Shown here: positions 1 through 10,893 of the stretch, piece by piece | Layout of the letters: each line of letters opens with the position of its first letter | Numbering within the stretch: the stretch's first letter is position 1 | Source: Ophiura sarsii | Lineage: Eukaryota > Echinodermata > Ophiuroidea > Amphilepidida > Ophiuridae | DNA length: 64,000 bases | Reading direction: 5' to 3' | NCBI GenBank assembly: GCA_035610835.1 | Contig: CM069458.1 | Coordinates: 30,653,449 to 30,717,448, forward strand | Notes under the pieces: model-generated | Told to the model about the DNA's origin: nothing | What the model saw: only the letters and a program-made list of their open reading frames with translations | Database searches by the model: none | Position numbers and translations under genes: made by a program

Positions 1-763
1 GCACCTTACTTTTGAGGTGAAGGTGCAATTCCTTTAAGTCAAGGTGCAATTTTAGGTGAATCGCCATAGCAACTTGATTTCAGGCTGCAAAAACTTATCG
101 CAACTTTGCACCAGCTTTCGGAAAGTTGTATCGTAGTTGATAATTTTAAGGTGAAAATTGCGATGCGATACGGGAAATTTGCAGGTCTGGATACTAAATA
201 ACCCGCCAAATGTAGGCCTATAGCTAGGTCATTCTTAAAACAGTAGGCCTACTACTTGTTTTGAAAGTCGTGTATTGAATTGATCTGAACAACGAATACG
301 ACGGGGCGAGACACCTTTGTCTGCATTAGTGAAGTGGATTCTCTCTATTCTTGTGGAATAAATATACTATTCTTTCAATAGAATGAAAACCACAATGCCA
401 AATAATAATATCTTTATTAATTTAACAGCAGAGAGCATTTTTTCATTTTTTCTTAAAGTAAATATGATATATACGAATTCTATCTTGAGTAGATAGCAGA
501 TTATTTATGCTAAAATGAAAGCAATGTTATAATTTTATGATAGTAGATGACAGATAATTCGATATACTAAAATGAAAGCATGCTATCTAAGGTAGATAGC
601 AAATAGTCCTACTTCAATAAGGTCGAACGGAATTGGACACAGCCCAACTAGTAATATAAGATATATTTTACTTATTGCCATTAATAAAATACAATGTATA
701 CTCTTCAATGCAAATGTATCATCTAATTATCTTTGAACTTCGTTTTCCCTTTCTCATTCCCAG
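1..763. other. Intronic sequence upstream of the CUB exon
   Basis: No gene seen. AT-rich. About 485-600 holds two ~56-bp related units, each with 'actaaaatgaaagca' or a close variant plus 'gtagatagca' words akin to the 31-bp minisatellite at 3290-4320. A polypyrimidine acceptor ends the segment at 763. Confidence 0.6.
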
Positions 764-1204
764 CATTGGTACAATACGGTCAAGAAGCTGAAGATCAAGG
801 CAGCATGTGTTGGCAGTATATACAAATGTCTGGCGGTCTGATATTCTCTCACGCTGGTCTCGACGGCTACACCGACAACGCTGACTGTAAAGTTACAGTT
901 ACTACCGAACCCAACAAGCGGATTTATCTACGATTTGAAAGCTTCGATATTGCTGACTCCCTCAACTGCTACAAAGACGAGGTGATCGTTTACGACGGAC
1001 GGACTTACGCTAGTTTAAAGCTGTCTGGCGCCCCCTATGGGATGTGCGGTGCATCTGTGGATTCGAGATTTCGAGAGATGCGCTCCACGGGGAACGAAAT
1101 CACAGTGCGATTTATCACCGATAGTATCGGGACTAATAATAAGGGATTCGTTGTTGTTTTCGCCAGTTTTGATCCGGAACCCGGAATTATAACGCAACAG
1201 AAAG
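764..1204 (+). CDS. CUB-domain exon of a NETO-like CUB/LDLa transmembrane receptor gene (internal exon)
   Basis: Seen: a 441-nt open exon between a pyrimidine-rich acceptor (ttctcattcccag, ending 763) and a GTGAGC donor at 1205. It enters and leaves in phase 1, so the first full codon is Leu at 766 and one G is left at 1204. The encoded ~147 residues form one complete CUB domain. It has four cysteines (codons at 808, 886, 967, 1045) in two pairs, a FESFDI strand, and the CYKDEVIVYDG segment that carries the usual acidic calcium-site residues, ending in VVVFASF. Known: CUB domains are extracellular beta-sandwich modules that bind protein partners. Inferred: this is the membrane-proximal CUB of a receptor whose next exon is LDLa. 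The open frame continues left through the acceptor, but that part is intron, not an N-terminus. The start codon lies outside the window. The neuropilin/tolloid-like (NETO) family is the best guess; LRP-like CUB/LDLa receptors are the alternative. Confidence 0.86.
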
Positions 1205-1884
1205 GTGAGCTACAAATAATTTTGATTATTTTTCAATATTAATTCATTGGTGTTTAATTAACTAATTTAACCCGGTGGATGATCGATACGTTTGTTACAT
1301 AAAATGGGGATAGTATTGCACTTTCGTTGAACAATAAAATCGGTTTGTAATAGAATTAAAGTTTTTTGTATATTTATTAATTCTTAATTAAGTGTCATCC
1401 ATGTAATTATGACAGCCTCTATACCGATTTCATTGATCTAAAATTGCAATGCTATGTTTTTTATGTAATACCCCCCCCCCCCCCCCCCCCCCACCCCCAA
1501 TAAGAAAAGAAGATAACATTAAGTTCAATACACCTGATGACATACTCTGAATTGTCAAAACAGTTCAAGAAACTTCTCCTAAGTGAAACCCTGGGCATTT
1601 CCCAACCGGCGGCGTGGCACATGAACTTGGGAAGGTAACTCTACACTAGCTACATGTAGGAATAATATACAATAAAAGAAACTGCAATCTAACGGCTGTA
1701 CTGAAACAACTGTACTCTTTCAATGTTATCGTAACGTCTCTTCGAGCTTAAAGGTGGATGACTCAATTTCGGCAAAAACGTTCACAGGATGACCCAGAAT
1801 GATTTTACCGGGAAACGTACATTAGCTATGAATGCCATTGTTATTGTGCTTATGATTCTAACATGTACATTTTTCTGACATGGA
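1205..1884. other. Start of intron 1: poly(C) tract and a repeated segment
   Basis: No gene. A 22-base poly(C) run at 1471-1492 is followed by A and five more C. The stretch about 1618-1850 (acttgggaaggtaac onward) recurs at about 3578-3790, so it is part of a dispersed or tandem repeat. Confidence 0.65.
1471..1492. repeat. Poly(C) tract, 22 bases
   Basis: Uninterrupted C run, then A and five C. Confidence 0.95.
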
Positions 1885-2405
1885 AAGGTTTAAACAATAT
1901 ATGGCATGGCACATTGTTATATAACCGACCTTCTCTCTCCATGCTCTCCATATACTCCTACTCGCAATCTGAGGTCGTCAGAAAAGTGCTTACTGTCAGC
2001 TCCACGAACAACATCCTCTTTCGGAGATCGTGCTTTTTCAACCGTTGCTCCAAAACGTTGGAACTCTTTACCCATCGATGTTCGTCAGTCAAATTCTCTC
2101 CATCGGTTTAAATCAGGACTCAAAACATTCTTATTCAATGCTGCTTATGACTGCTAATTTCAACTGTTTTGATTTTTACATTTTGTTTGCCATGCTATTG
2201 TTATTGTTTATCATATTCAATTTGTAAATTTGTAATTGTTCTTAATTTTTGGTTGGTTTTGTTTCAGCGCAAGATTGTTACAGATCATGTTTTTTCTGTG
2301 ATTTCTACTTTACTGTATTGTTTTTCTTGTTTGTTCATTGCACCTTGGATTCGAACATGTTTCTAGATAAATGGCGCATTATAAATGCTTATTTATTATT
2401 ATAAT
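1885..2405 (+). mobile_element. 3' end of a non-LTR retrotransposon (CR1/L2/Jockey-like pol C-terminus)
   Basis: Seen: the frame at 1906-2157 encodes the typical end of a LINE pol protein, with ITDLL, PTRNLRSSE, PRTTSSFGDRAFS, RWNSLP and FKSGLKTFLF in order. A short 3' UTR follows and ends with a GCGCATTATAAATGC word and a degenerate (ATT)n tail near 2370-2405. The 5' side is truncated, as usual for LINE copies. The family assignment is tentative; a related copy is at 7243-8222. Confidence 0.8.
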
Positions 2406-2409
2406 TATT

Positions 2410-3180
2410 AGTTAGCTTTCTTAGGAACTTTGAATTTTACAATTTGGACGTTTCTGACAACAACAAAAATGGACTCTTTTATAAAAAATGGTAGATTCAG
2501 GTGATTTAGGTAAATTTGTCCAAAATCACCTCTTTTGAAACGTCATAAACTCATTGACCATGTTCGACACAAATCAATTTAAATGATAATTATGCAGATA
2601 ATTTGCTATTTCACTGCAAAACTAATAGCTATCAACTGTTAGTGATGTTTTATGAAGTAATATTTAAATGGTGTGAGGAAATTGTTCTGCTTGCGTGATT
2701 TGTATCACGCTCTCTATAGATGGTGTGACCGGTGACGTCGTGTGTTTACAAATGGGACACCCTCTGTTGATTCCCTCCGGGCAGAATATACAGTAAAGTT
2801 AATGAAGACAACATGAAATGTCTTTCTAATAAATTGTAAAACTCATTTATTTTTAATTTTTTTTGTGAAATGCGATAGCTTATAGCATTCCTAAGCAAGT
2901 TTAAAGACAGTTTTGATAACAATTTGCTGTAACACCACAATCTAGTTAGAAAACCTGATCTGGCCTATGTAAACTATAGGAACTCTTGCCCGGTCTGTTT
3001 TGTCTCAAATCAACAGAGGGCGTCATAAATGTAAACAACGGTCACCTCATCTATATGCGTTAGGTTTGAAGTTTGGTATGAGTTTTATCGATTGAAATAC
3101 GCTGTGAAAAAACAGGTTTCCTCCGATTTTCAGTAACGTCATGGTAGGCCTATATCAGAATAAATAAAGATATTTTGATG
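2410..3180. mobile_element. Inverted-repeat DNA element (ends TATAGATGRGGTGACC) in a dispersed repeat
   Basis: About 2714-3053 is bounded by inverted arms of roughly 60 bases sharing the words ctctgttgatt, gtttaca and the outer tatagatg. The left flank 2410-2720 is related to 33850-34165. Right-end relatives of the same inverted repeat occur near 9671-9700 and 45960-46020. No transposase frame is seen, so it is a non-autonomous element. Confidence 0.6.
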
Positions 3181-3289
3181 AAATTGAAACATGTTCCTCA
3201 TTATATTGATGGCATTAGACGTGGACTGCAATGTTATTGTTTGTATTTTTATTTATTATAGTAAATTTCCGTTTTGTAATAAACAGACC

Positions 3290-4320
3290 ATTGCTGTCAG
3301 CAGTATATAGCAAACATGACATTGCATTGCTATCAGCAGTAGATAGCAAACCACAGATGGTGGAAAACACGACCTTACTATAATAGTAGATACATGACAT
3401 TGCTGTTGGCAGTAGATGGCAAACATGGTATTGTCTGTCCCTATTTGATTCAAAGTTGATTTTTCAATGGTATGAAGCATTGCTTATTTAGCAGTGTTCA
3501 AAACAGTTTATAACGAGTAACTTAACCCCTCAAGTAAGCTTAAATTCCCGATATATTACACTACACAACCAACCGACGCGTGAACTTGGGAAGGTAACGC
3601 TACACTAGGAATAACATTATGCAACAAAATAACCGCAATCCACGGCTTGACTGAAATATCTCTACTCTCTCAATACCTTATCGTAAAGTTTTTTTACTTT
3701 TAAACTGCGCACCGCGACCGAGTAATACACCACTTATTGACACTTGACATATTCAATAGCTATGAACATGATGACTAAAATCCTACTTGTAATACTGACT
3801 TATCTTTTATTAAGCAGTAGCGACGTCTGGATAATAACAAAATTGCTTCACGGTATAAAAGGACAGTTGCTTTTTCCAGTTCATGTTCAATTTAATTATA
3901 AATTCACCTATAAAGCTGTAATAATATTATGACAATGCTATCAGCAGTAGATTGTAAACATGATATTGCTAGCAACAGTATAGCAAATATGACATTGCTA
4001 TCAGCAGTATAGATAACAAACATGACATTACTATCAGCAGTAGATAGCAAACATGACATTGCTATCAGCGTTAGACAGCAAACATGATAATTGCAATCAG
4101 TAGTAGATAGCAAACATGACATTACTGCTATATCAGCAGTATTGATAACAAACATGACATTGCTATCAACAGTAGATAGAAAACATGTCATTGCTATCAG
4201 CAGTAGATAGCAAAACTGACATTGTTTTCAGTCAGAAGATAGCAAACAGGGATTGATATCAAACGTTACATTGCTTATAACATTACATTGCTATAACAGT
4301 AACTAGCAAACATGACAGCA
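3290..4320. repeat. 31-bp minisatellite with a dyad in each unit
   Basis: Two clusters (about 3290-3440 and 3930-4320) are built of a ~31-bp unit containing TAGCAAACATGACATTGCTA and then tcagcagtaga. GATAGCAA and TTGCTATC in the unit are reverse complements around an 8-base loop. The unit is degenerate, with single-base gaps. Open frames here on the minus strand (3215-3480, 3904-4191) are repeat artefacts. 3440-3900 holds a relative of 1618-1850. Confidence 0.8.
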
Positions 4321-4534
4321 TCAAAGCAATATTGGCGGAACGTTGGTATATAGGTAATCAGTAGTCAAGAAACCGGTTTTCGGACGCTAGGAGGATGGAT
4401 ATTTCGAAACCTTAAAACTGTGTCAACAATGGCAGCATTGGCAGGTAATTATACAATTCATGTAAAGGATTGTTACTTAACTCACTGTGCCTTTTGGGGA
4501 CGGTCTCTGGAGTATGCTCAGGAAGGAAGCACTG

Positions 4535-6516
4535 AACGGTAATTAGTGCTTACCTCACTTAGGTAGAGTACAATGTTGACCCGGTTTCTACCAATTTACC
4601 AAATTTAGTTCACAGACGTGTTTACCCAGGTTCCAACTATTTATCCAAATTAGTCCATAAAATCACCTAACCACCCAAAGCAACCGACGCATCTTTTGAG
4701 TGATTGAACAAAGTTAAATCAGGAAGAAAAACCCTCAAGATTGACGTCACTTCTTGGGGATCCGGTGATTTATTCCAAGGAGCTGCGGTTTAAATTGATT
4801 AAGTTTCTAGTCTCTATAATTTAAACGTACATTTAGATAGGTAGGATGAGATGATTACCGTCTGAAATCAACTTCTTACCAATGTTACTATATCTAGATA
4901 GGTGATGAAGATAATTTGCTATTATTATCAAAATTGACGTAAAAATGTCCCAAATACCAATATTTATGCATATAATTATGTGCATTGCTTCAAATTTCAA
5001 AGTTACTGACCATGATACAATCTTTAAAAAACATTCTTGTTCTGCTCATTATTTCTAGAAACAATTCATCGGGGAAAGCAAGAACGTCGGAATATGAAAA
5101 CAGGCAAATACCCACATTTTAAACCATTTTACCGATCTTGAAATTGGACTTAAATTTGAATTTGTAATCAAATAATTCAAGTAATAATATGAAGTAAAAC
5201 AAAATACTAAAATGCTTCCCCTGCATAATGACCAAAATGTCACTTACAACGTTCTTGCATTCCCACGACGAATTGATTGCTAGCTAGACAGTTGAATACA
5301 ATTTTACAAAGTTGTACGCTACAGAGTCGGTAACCCAACCAATAAACTTCTACAAAAGAGTGTATCAAATGCTTATGTTGAATAACACTATCATCCATTG
5401 GTGTTGTAAAGGAGTGATGATATCTATTTCGGATTTTGTCACTAGCTTGGAAGATTATTTCAGTAACAAACACACCCCCACACTATAACATTTCGTTATA
5501 CACCCTATTCTGTCTTTTTCAAGAAAGCTTGGCGGACGCTCTTTCACAGGGGGGGGGGGGGGGGGGGGGGGCTAATGTCTCTTTCACTGGGTTATATTAA
5601 TTAGACGCAGGAAGTGTTGTCGTGAGGCGTTTGTTCTCAAACCGGGTTATCAGTACGCACAAAGTTTGTCTTGGGGGATAATGTTCTTAAACCGGGTTAT
5701 CAGTGCGCAATATTTTTTGTCTCGCTATAACCTTAACGAAAATCAGCCGTAATATTTTCACCGCGCTTTTTTAACGAATTTAACCAAGTCACGTTTTGTA
5801 TCAAAGCACTTCACGTCTGACTCGAGAATATCAAATTGAATACTGTCTGCGTCTCATCGCCATGGCAACTTGTCTATCAATATTGTGTTTCGTCAAGACA
5901 ACAATGTTGTCAAAACACTATAGGTTACCATTCTGAATGTTGATCAAAGCGATTCGGGTTGACATTTTTTCCACCTGTTTGGCCTTCGAGAAGACACATG
6001 ATTTCACACACCGAAAGGGTTCTGGAAAAGGTCAAGTCATTGGGATTTGTGAAGATGAGTAGTTGATCGTATAGAAATATTCTTGACGCATCACAGACGT
6101 TATACATCAGAGCAGAAACGTAACCATGCAGAGGGGCACGGGGTATGCTCCTATGCCCATGAGATGACTCAATTTGGCAAATAGGAATTGATGTGCGCGC
6201 CCCTTACAGGCCTGTCTCCTCTTACTCCTCAAAATTGAAGACCCTACATGTATAGTTACGCTATAGGCCTTAGATGTAAACAGGTTATAGATAAAATGGA
6301 AAGAAAACCTCTCAAGCGTCACCTGAAAGCAGTAGTTGAAGCCATGATAAATCCATGTGAAATACGTCAAAAGTAAAGTAAACTTCCTTGACAGATATAG
6401 GCTGCCGTGAAAAGATCACAAAGGCCAAGTGAAATTGCTGTGAAATAATAATAAAAGTAGAGTGTGAAAGTACCTATACTGCTTTGAAACCCCTGAGCAC
6501 GACTGTTTTTAACAGT
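4535..6516. repeat. Copy 1 of a tandem ~2-2.5-kb block
   Basis: Begins acggtaattagtgcttacc and ends gtttttaacagt, and is repeated at 6832-9376. It contains a 23-G tract (5549-5571). About 5578-5725 holds a degenerate ~65-bp repeat with the word accgggttatcag. No coding function is recognised in the short frames inside it. Confidence 0.82.
5549..5571. repeat. Poly(G) tract, 23 bases
   Basis: Uninterrupted G run in tandem-block copy 1. Copy 2 lacks the surrounding sequence. Confidence 0.95.
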
Positions 6517-6831
6517 AGCTACGTTCACACAGTGTTTATTAAAAAGCGTAACTTACGCTAAAAGCAATAAAAATTCAACAAATAGTTTCGTTACTCTGAC
6601 CGCGTGTCCACACACGCTTTACTCCTATCGCTACGCCGCGTAACTTACGCCGATTATCAGCTTTGCTGGTGTAAGTGTTGAAATAGGCAGCATTCCTTAC
6701 TTTGACCTTTGTATTACAAAATGCATATCACTGAAAATAGTTTTTGTTGATGCGTGTTCTGAGAAAAAAAGGATATATTGTTCGCATTTATAGAAATAAA
6801 AATTGACTATGCACATCATCATGTTTTTTGA

Positions 6832-9376
6832 CGGTAATTAGTGCTTACCTCACTTAGGTAGAGTACACTAGTTAATGTTAACCCGGTTTCTACCAATTTA
6901 CCAAATTTAGTACACAGACGTGTTTACCCGGGTTCTAACTATTTATCCAAATTAGTCCATAAAATCACCTAACCACCCAAAGCAACCGACGCATCTTTTG
7001 AGTGATTGAACAAAGTTAAATCAGGAAGAAAAACCCTCAAGATTGACGTCACTTCTTGGGGATCCGGTGATTTATTCCAAGGAGCTGCGGTTTAAAATGA
7101 TTAAGTTTCTAGTCTCTATCATTTATACGTACATTTAGATAGGTAGGAGGAGATGAAACCGTTTGAAATCAACTTCCAATCAATGTGTTTATATCTAGAT
7201 ATAGGTGCTGAACATTAGTTGCTATAATTATTAACAAAATTGACAAAAAAGGATTCATTTCAAACTTCTTCTTTTAACTTGGAAAGCTTTGCATGGCACT
7301 TCACCAACTTATATTGCTGATCTTCTTGTTCCATATCATCCAACACGTACTCTCCGGTCATCTGATAAACTTTTACTTGTTGTTCCACGGACTACTTCTT
7401 CATTTGGAGATCGCGCATTTTCGGTTGCTGCACCAACTCTCTGGAACTCACTCAGGGATACTATTAATTTTGGGATAGGAAAGTCCTATACTAACACACG
7501 TAGCGAAAACGGTGCCGTTTGCATAAATTACATAAATTATGGTAATCATCGGAATGTGTCGGTGACCGGCGTTGAACGCGTTTAACAGTGTTTAACCAGG
7601 TTTAACGCAATATTTGGTCAGCATAGGTTTGAGGGCGTTGTGGATTTACACAGACGACGGTGGCCACGCGAAACCTAAATGTCGAATACGTAATGAATAA
7701 GGTGAATAACACGTAATCGCGAATGTTAATCTTATCATTTTGACAAATTCATCATAATTAGAAGAATTGTCATCGTTAACCGGGCGATGACTGTTAAAAA
7801 TAATTCAAAATAGTGCACTCCCGTTGACATATTGGGTAGTCTGAGAGACGCGTGGCCAGCGTCGTGTCGTCTGCTACAATCACGCCTGATCAGTATAGCG
7901 CCACCAGTTCTATGCTGACCAAATTTTAATTTAAAAGTGGACCCGATCGGCAAGCTCACTGGCACACCCCTGACTCACTACCTTATCATTTAAGATGCTG
8001 TGATTCACTTGACTCTTTTAAGAACTTGTTAAAAACAAGATTATTTGACTCAGTTTATAATTGATTTCTTGGTATATACATGTACATGTATATATATGCA
8101 AATCATCCTTGTTTATGTATTTTTCATGTTAATTTGTATTTTTGTTTTATATGTTGCGCCTTGGAATAGTTTTACCTAGATTGACGGCGCATTATAAATG
8201 CCATTATTATTATTATTATTATTAAAATGTCCCAAATACCATTATTTATGCGTTTAAGCATGTGCCTTGCTTAAGGTGGTCAAATTTCAAAGTTACTGAC
8301 CATGATACATTCTTTAAACAACATTCCTATTCTGCTCATTTTTTCTACAAACAATTCATCGTGGAAAGTAAGATCGTCGGAAGTGACATTTTCGACCGAA
8401 TTGAGTTATTATACTAGTCAGTTATGAAAAATGTCTCTTAAACCGGGTTATATTAATTAGACGCAGGAAGTTTTGTCGTGGGGCGTTTGTTCTCACACCG
8501 GGTTATCAGTACGCACAAAGTTTGTCTTTGGGGGATAATGTTCTTAAACCGGGTTATCAGTGCGCAAGAAGTTTTGTCTCGGTTAACCTTAACGAAAATC
8601 AGCTGTAACATTTCACCGCGCTTTTTTAACGAATTTAACCAAGTCACGTTTTGTATCAAAGCACTTCACGTCTGACTCGAGAATATCAAATTGTATACTG
8701 TCTGCGTCTCATCGCCATGGCAACTTGTCTATCAATATTGTGTTTCGTCAAGACAACAATGTTGTCAAAACACTATAGGTTACCATTCTGAATGTTGATC
8801 AAAGCGATTCGGGTTGACATTTTTTCCACCTGTTTGGCCTTCGAGAAGACGCATGATTTCACACACCGAAAGGGTTCTGGAAAAGGTCAAGTCATTGGGA
8901 TTTGTGAAGATGAGTAGTTGATCGTATAGAAATATTCTTGACGCATCACATACGTTATACATCAGAGCAGAAGCGTAACCAGAGGGGCACGGGGTATGCC
9001 CCGGCCTATACCCCTGATGCCCATGAGATGACTCAATTTGGCAAATAGGAATTGATGTGCGCGCCCCTTACAGGCCTGTCTCCTCTTACTCCTCAAAATT
9101 GAAGACCCTACAAGTATAGTTGCGCTATAGATGTAAACAGGTTATAGATAAAATGGAAAGAAAACCTCTCAAGCGTCACTTGAAGGCAAAAGCAGATGAA
9201 GCCATGATAAATCCATGTGAAATACGTCAAAAGTAAAGTAAACTTCCTTGACAGATATAGGCTGCCGTGAAAAGATCACAAAGGCCAAGTGAAATTGCTG
9301 TGAAATAATAATACAAGTAGAGTGTGAAAGTACCTATACTGCTTTGAAACCCCTGAGCACGACTGTTTTTAACAGT
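6832..9376. repeat. Copy 2 of the tandem block, interrupted by a LINE
   Basis: Colinear with 4535-6516. It carries an extra ~980 bases of LINE sequence (7243-8222), and it lacks about 430 bases that copy 1 has near 5093-5550, including the G tract. The right half (about 8432-9376) is nearly identical to 5586-6516. The 315 bases between the copies (6517-6831) hold no recognised feature. Confidence 0.82.
7243..8222 (+). mobile_element. LINE 3' fragment inserted in copy 2, itself interrupted
   Basis: Seen: 7289-7460 encodes the pol C-terminal signature (PTYIADLLVPY, PTRTLRSSD, PRTTSSFGDRAFS, LWNSL). The expected continuation SFKNLLKTRLF appears only at about 8014-8060. Roughly 500 foreign bases lie between, including an inverted pair 'tttggtcagcatag' at about 7612 and 7911. 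The element ends with gcgcattataaatgcc and (ATT)n at 8189-8222. Copy 1 of the tandem block supplies the empty site near 4940. Confidence 0.78.
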
Positions 9377-9389
9377 GATGTCTGGCTTA

Positions 9390-9900
9390 TTAAAACACTT
9401 TCCACGCGGCTATAGTATTGCGATTGGCCAATAGATTGGGTGACAGGTGACGTCACACCGGGCAAAACGTTGCTATTGTTCTTTGCCAGGCAGTTTGCGC
9501 GTGCATCATGTTTTGTTTAGGACCCGTGCTTTTAAATCTCGCGCCAAGCATTATAAAGGGCAATACGGCATAGCGGACAGTGTTGTGGTCATATGCTGTT
9601 CCCTCAAGCGTGTATCGACATTCGACAGCCCAGTCCCTTCGCCCGTTGCGTTTGTTGATAAACATTGGATGTAAACAACGGTCACCTCATCTATACATAA
9701 CAGATTATTTAGAAACCTAGCTTTCCCAACTTTCAAGGTCTATCTCAAGGATTACTGAACCAATACTAGGCATGTTTGTACATATTTGAATGCTTTTCTC
9801 ATGGTGATTCCAAATATGGTAATTAAATTCAATAATTTTGACATATTTATGAATTTTTGGAATTGTTTCGGCAGACACCTGCAGCGTGGAAAGTGTTAAG
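9390..9900. mobile_element. MITE with TTAACACTTTCCACGC ends
   Basis: Left end ttaaaacactttccacgcgg (9390) and right end gcagcgtggaaagtgttaag (9881-9900) are inverted copies. The element contains the right terminal repeat of a second element (about 9671-9705) and no transposase. Relatives lie at 15135-15384 and near 27500-27625. Confidence 0.68.
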
Positions 9901-10861
9901 ACATTTTGCAAATAAATGACTCTGTTAATCATGTTAATACAATCTCACCTGACGTTTATTATTGCGTCCGGCTTGTACAGTAAAGTATAGGCACTCATTT
10001 CTACACGCAACACTTTTTACGCTTCATTCCGTGTATGATGTCTATCATGCATGAAGCTAGGTTTTAGCTTTATGGTCTATGGACGCCGGACTATATCTCC
10101 AGGGAGACTATGGATCCTTCACACACCAGGAAGAAAATCCTGCGTAACGATTGACGATGGTGAAAACAACTTGAATGAGGGCAAAGCTAAGATGATTCAA
10201 GGAAATGCCATATATCTTAAATTTGGCCTCAATCAAGTTGTATTCCAAATTTAATATAAAGTACAAAGAAAGAACAGAAATCCCATCCGAAACTGATAGG
10301 TAATCTCGTAATCTCTTCATTGATCCCACTAACCATTGGTTTAGATGAACAACGTCATATAAGGCTGTCGTTGTAACAGTGTTGAGCGATTTGTTATTCC
10401 TAGCATACAATGAGAGAAGAAGCTATTAATTCCTGCAACAGATAAACCCCACCATATGCCAGGTGTTTTATAATACCATAGCATGTCTAGTATTGTATAT
10501 AATCACCTGCCATATCAACTTGATCAACAGGATATCATATCTGGTTTGACAATGACATTCGTTGATGACAAGAATAATATGGATATATATTTTTTTGTTA
10601 TTTGTATAGAGCCGTGGAGCTTATCGACGTCATCGCGAAATCTTGATAAAACTGGTAAAAGTGTTTTAGATCCCTCCGGTCATGTGACCACGTGAGTGAC
10701 CACCATTTGGTCATCACGTAATTTGTTAAACGCGATCGAAACAAAAGAACTTGGGTTAGTCGTCGTTTGCACGACATTGTAACTTTTTAATTGATTGATT
10801 TTATCTTTGTGCGGCGCATTGTGTTTCCTTGCGGTTTGAAATGCGTCTTTTAAATGCCTGT

Positions 10862-10893
<32 letters not shown>

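Noticed and set aside
733..763. Apparent N-terminus MNFVFPFSF... in front of the CUB domain
   Set aside because: It begins at a TTG, and the codons are the polypyrimidine tract of the splice acceptor; the exon starts at 764.
3904..4191. 95-codon minus-strand frame with repeated LLSTADSNVMFVI
   Set aside because: Translation of the 31-bp minisatellite.
4425..4446. Possible tiny first exon (atggcagcattggcag followed by gtaatt)
   Set aside because: It has a start codon and a GT donor but lies inside intron 1 with no promoter, downstream partner or conservation evidence.
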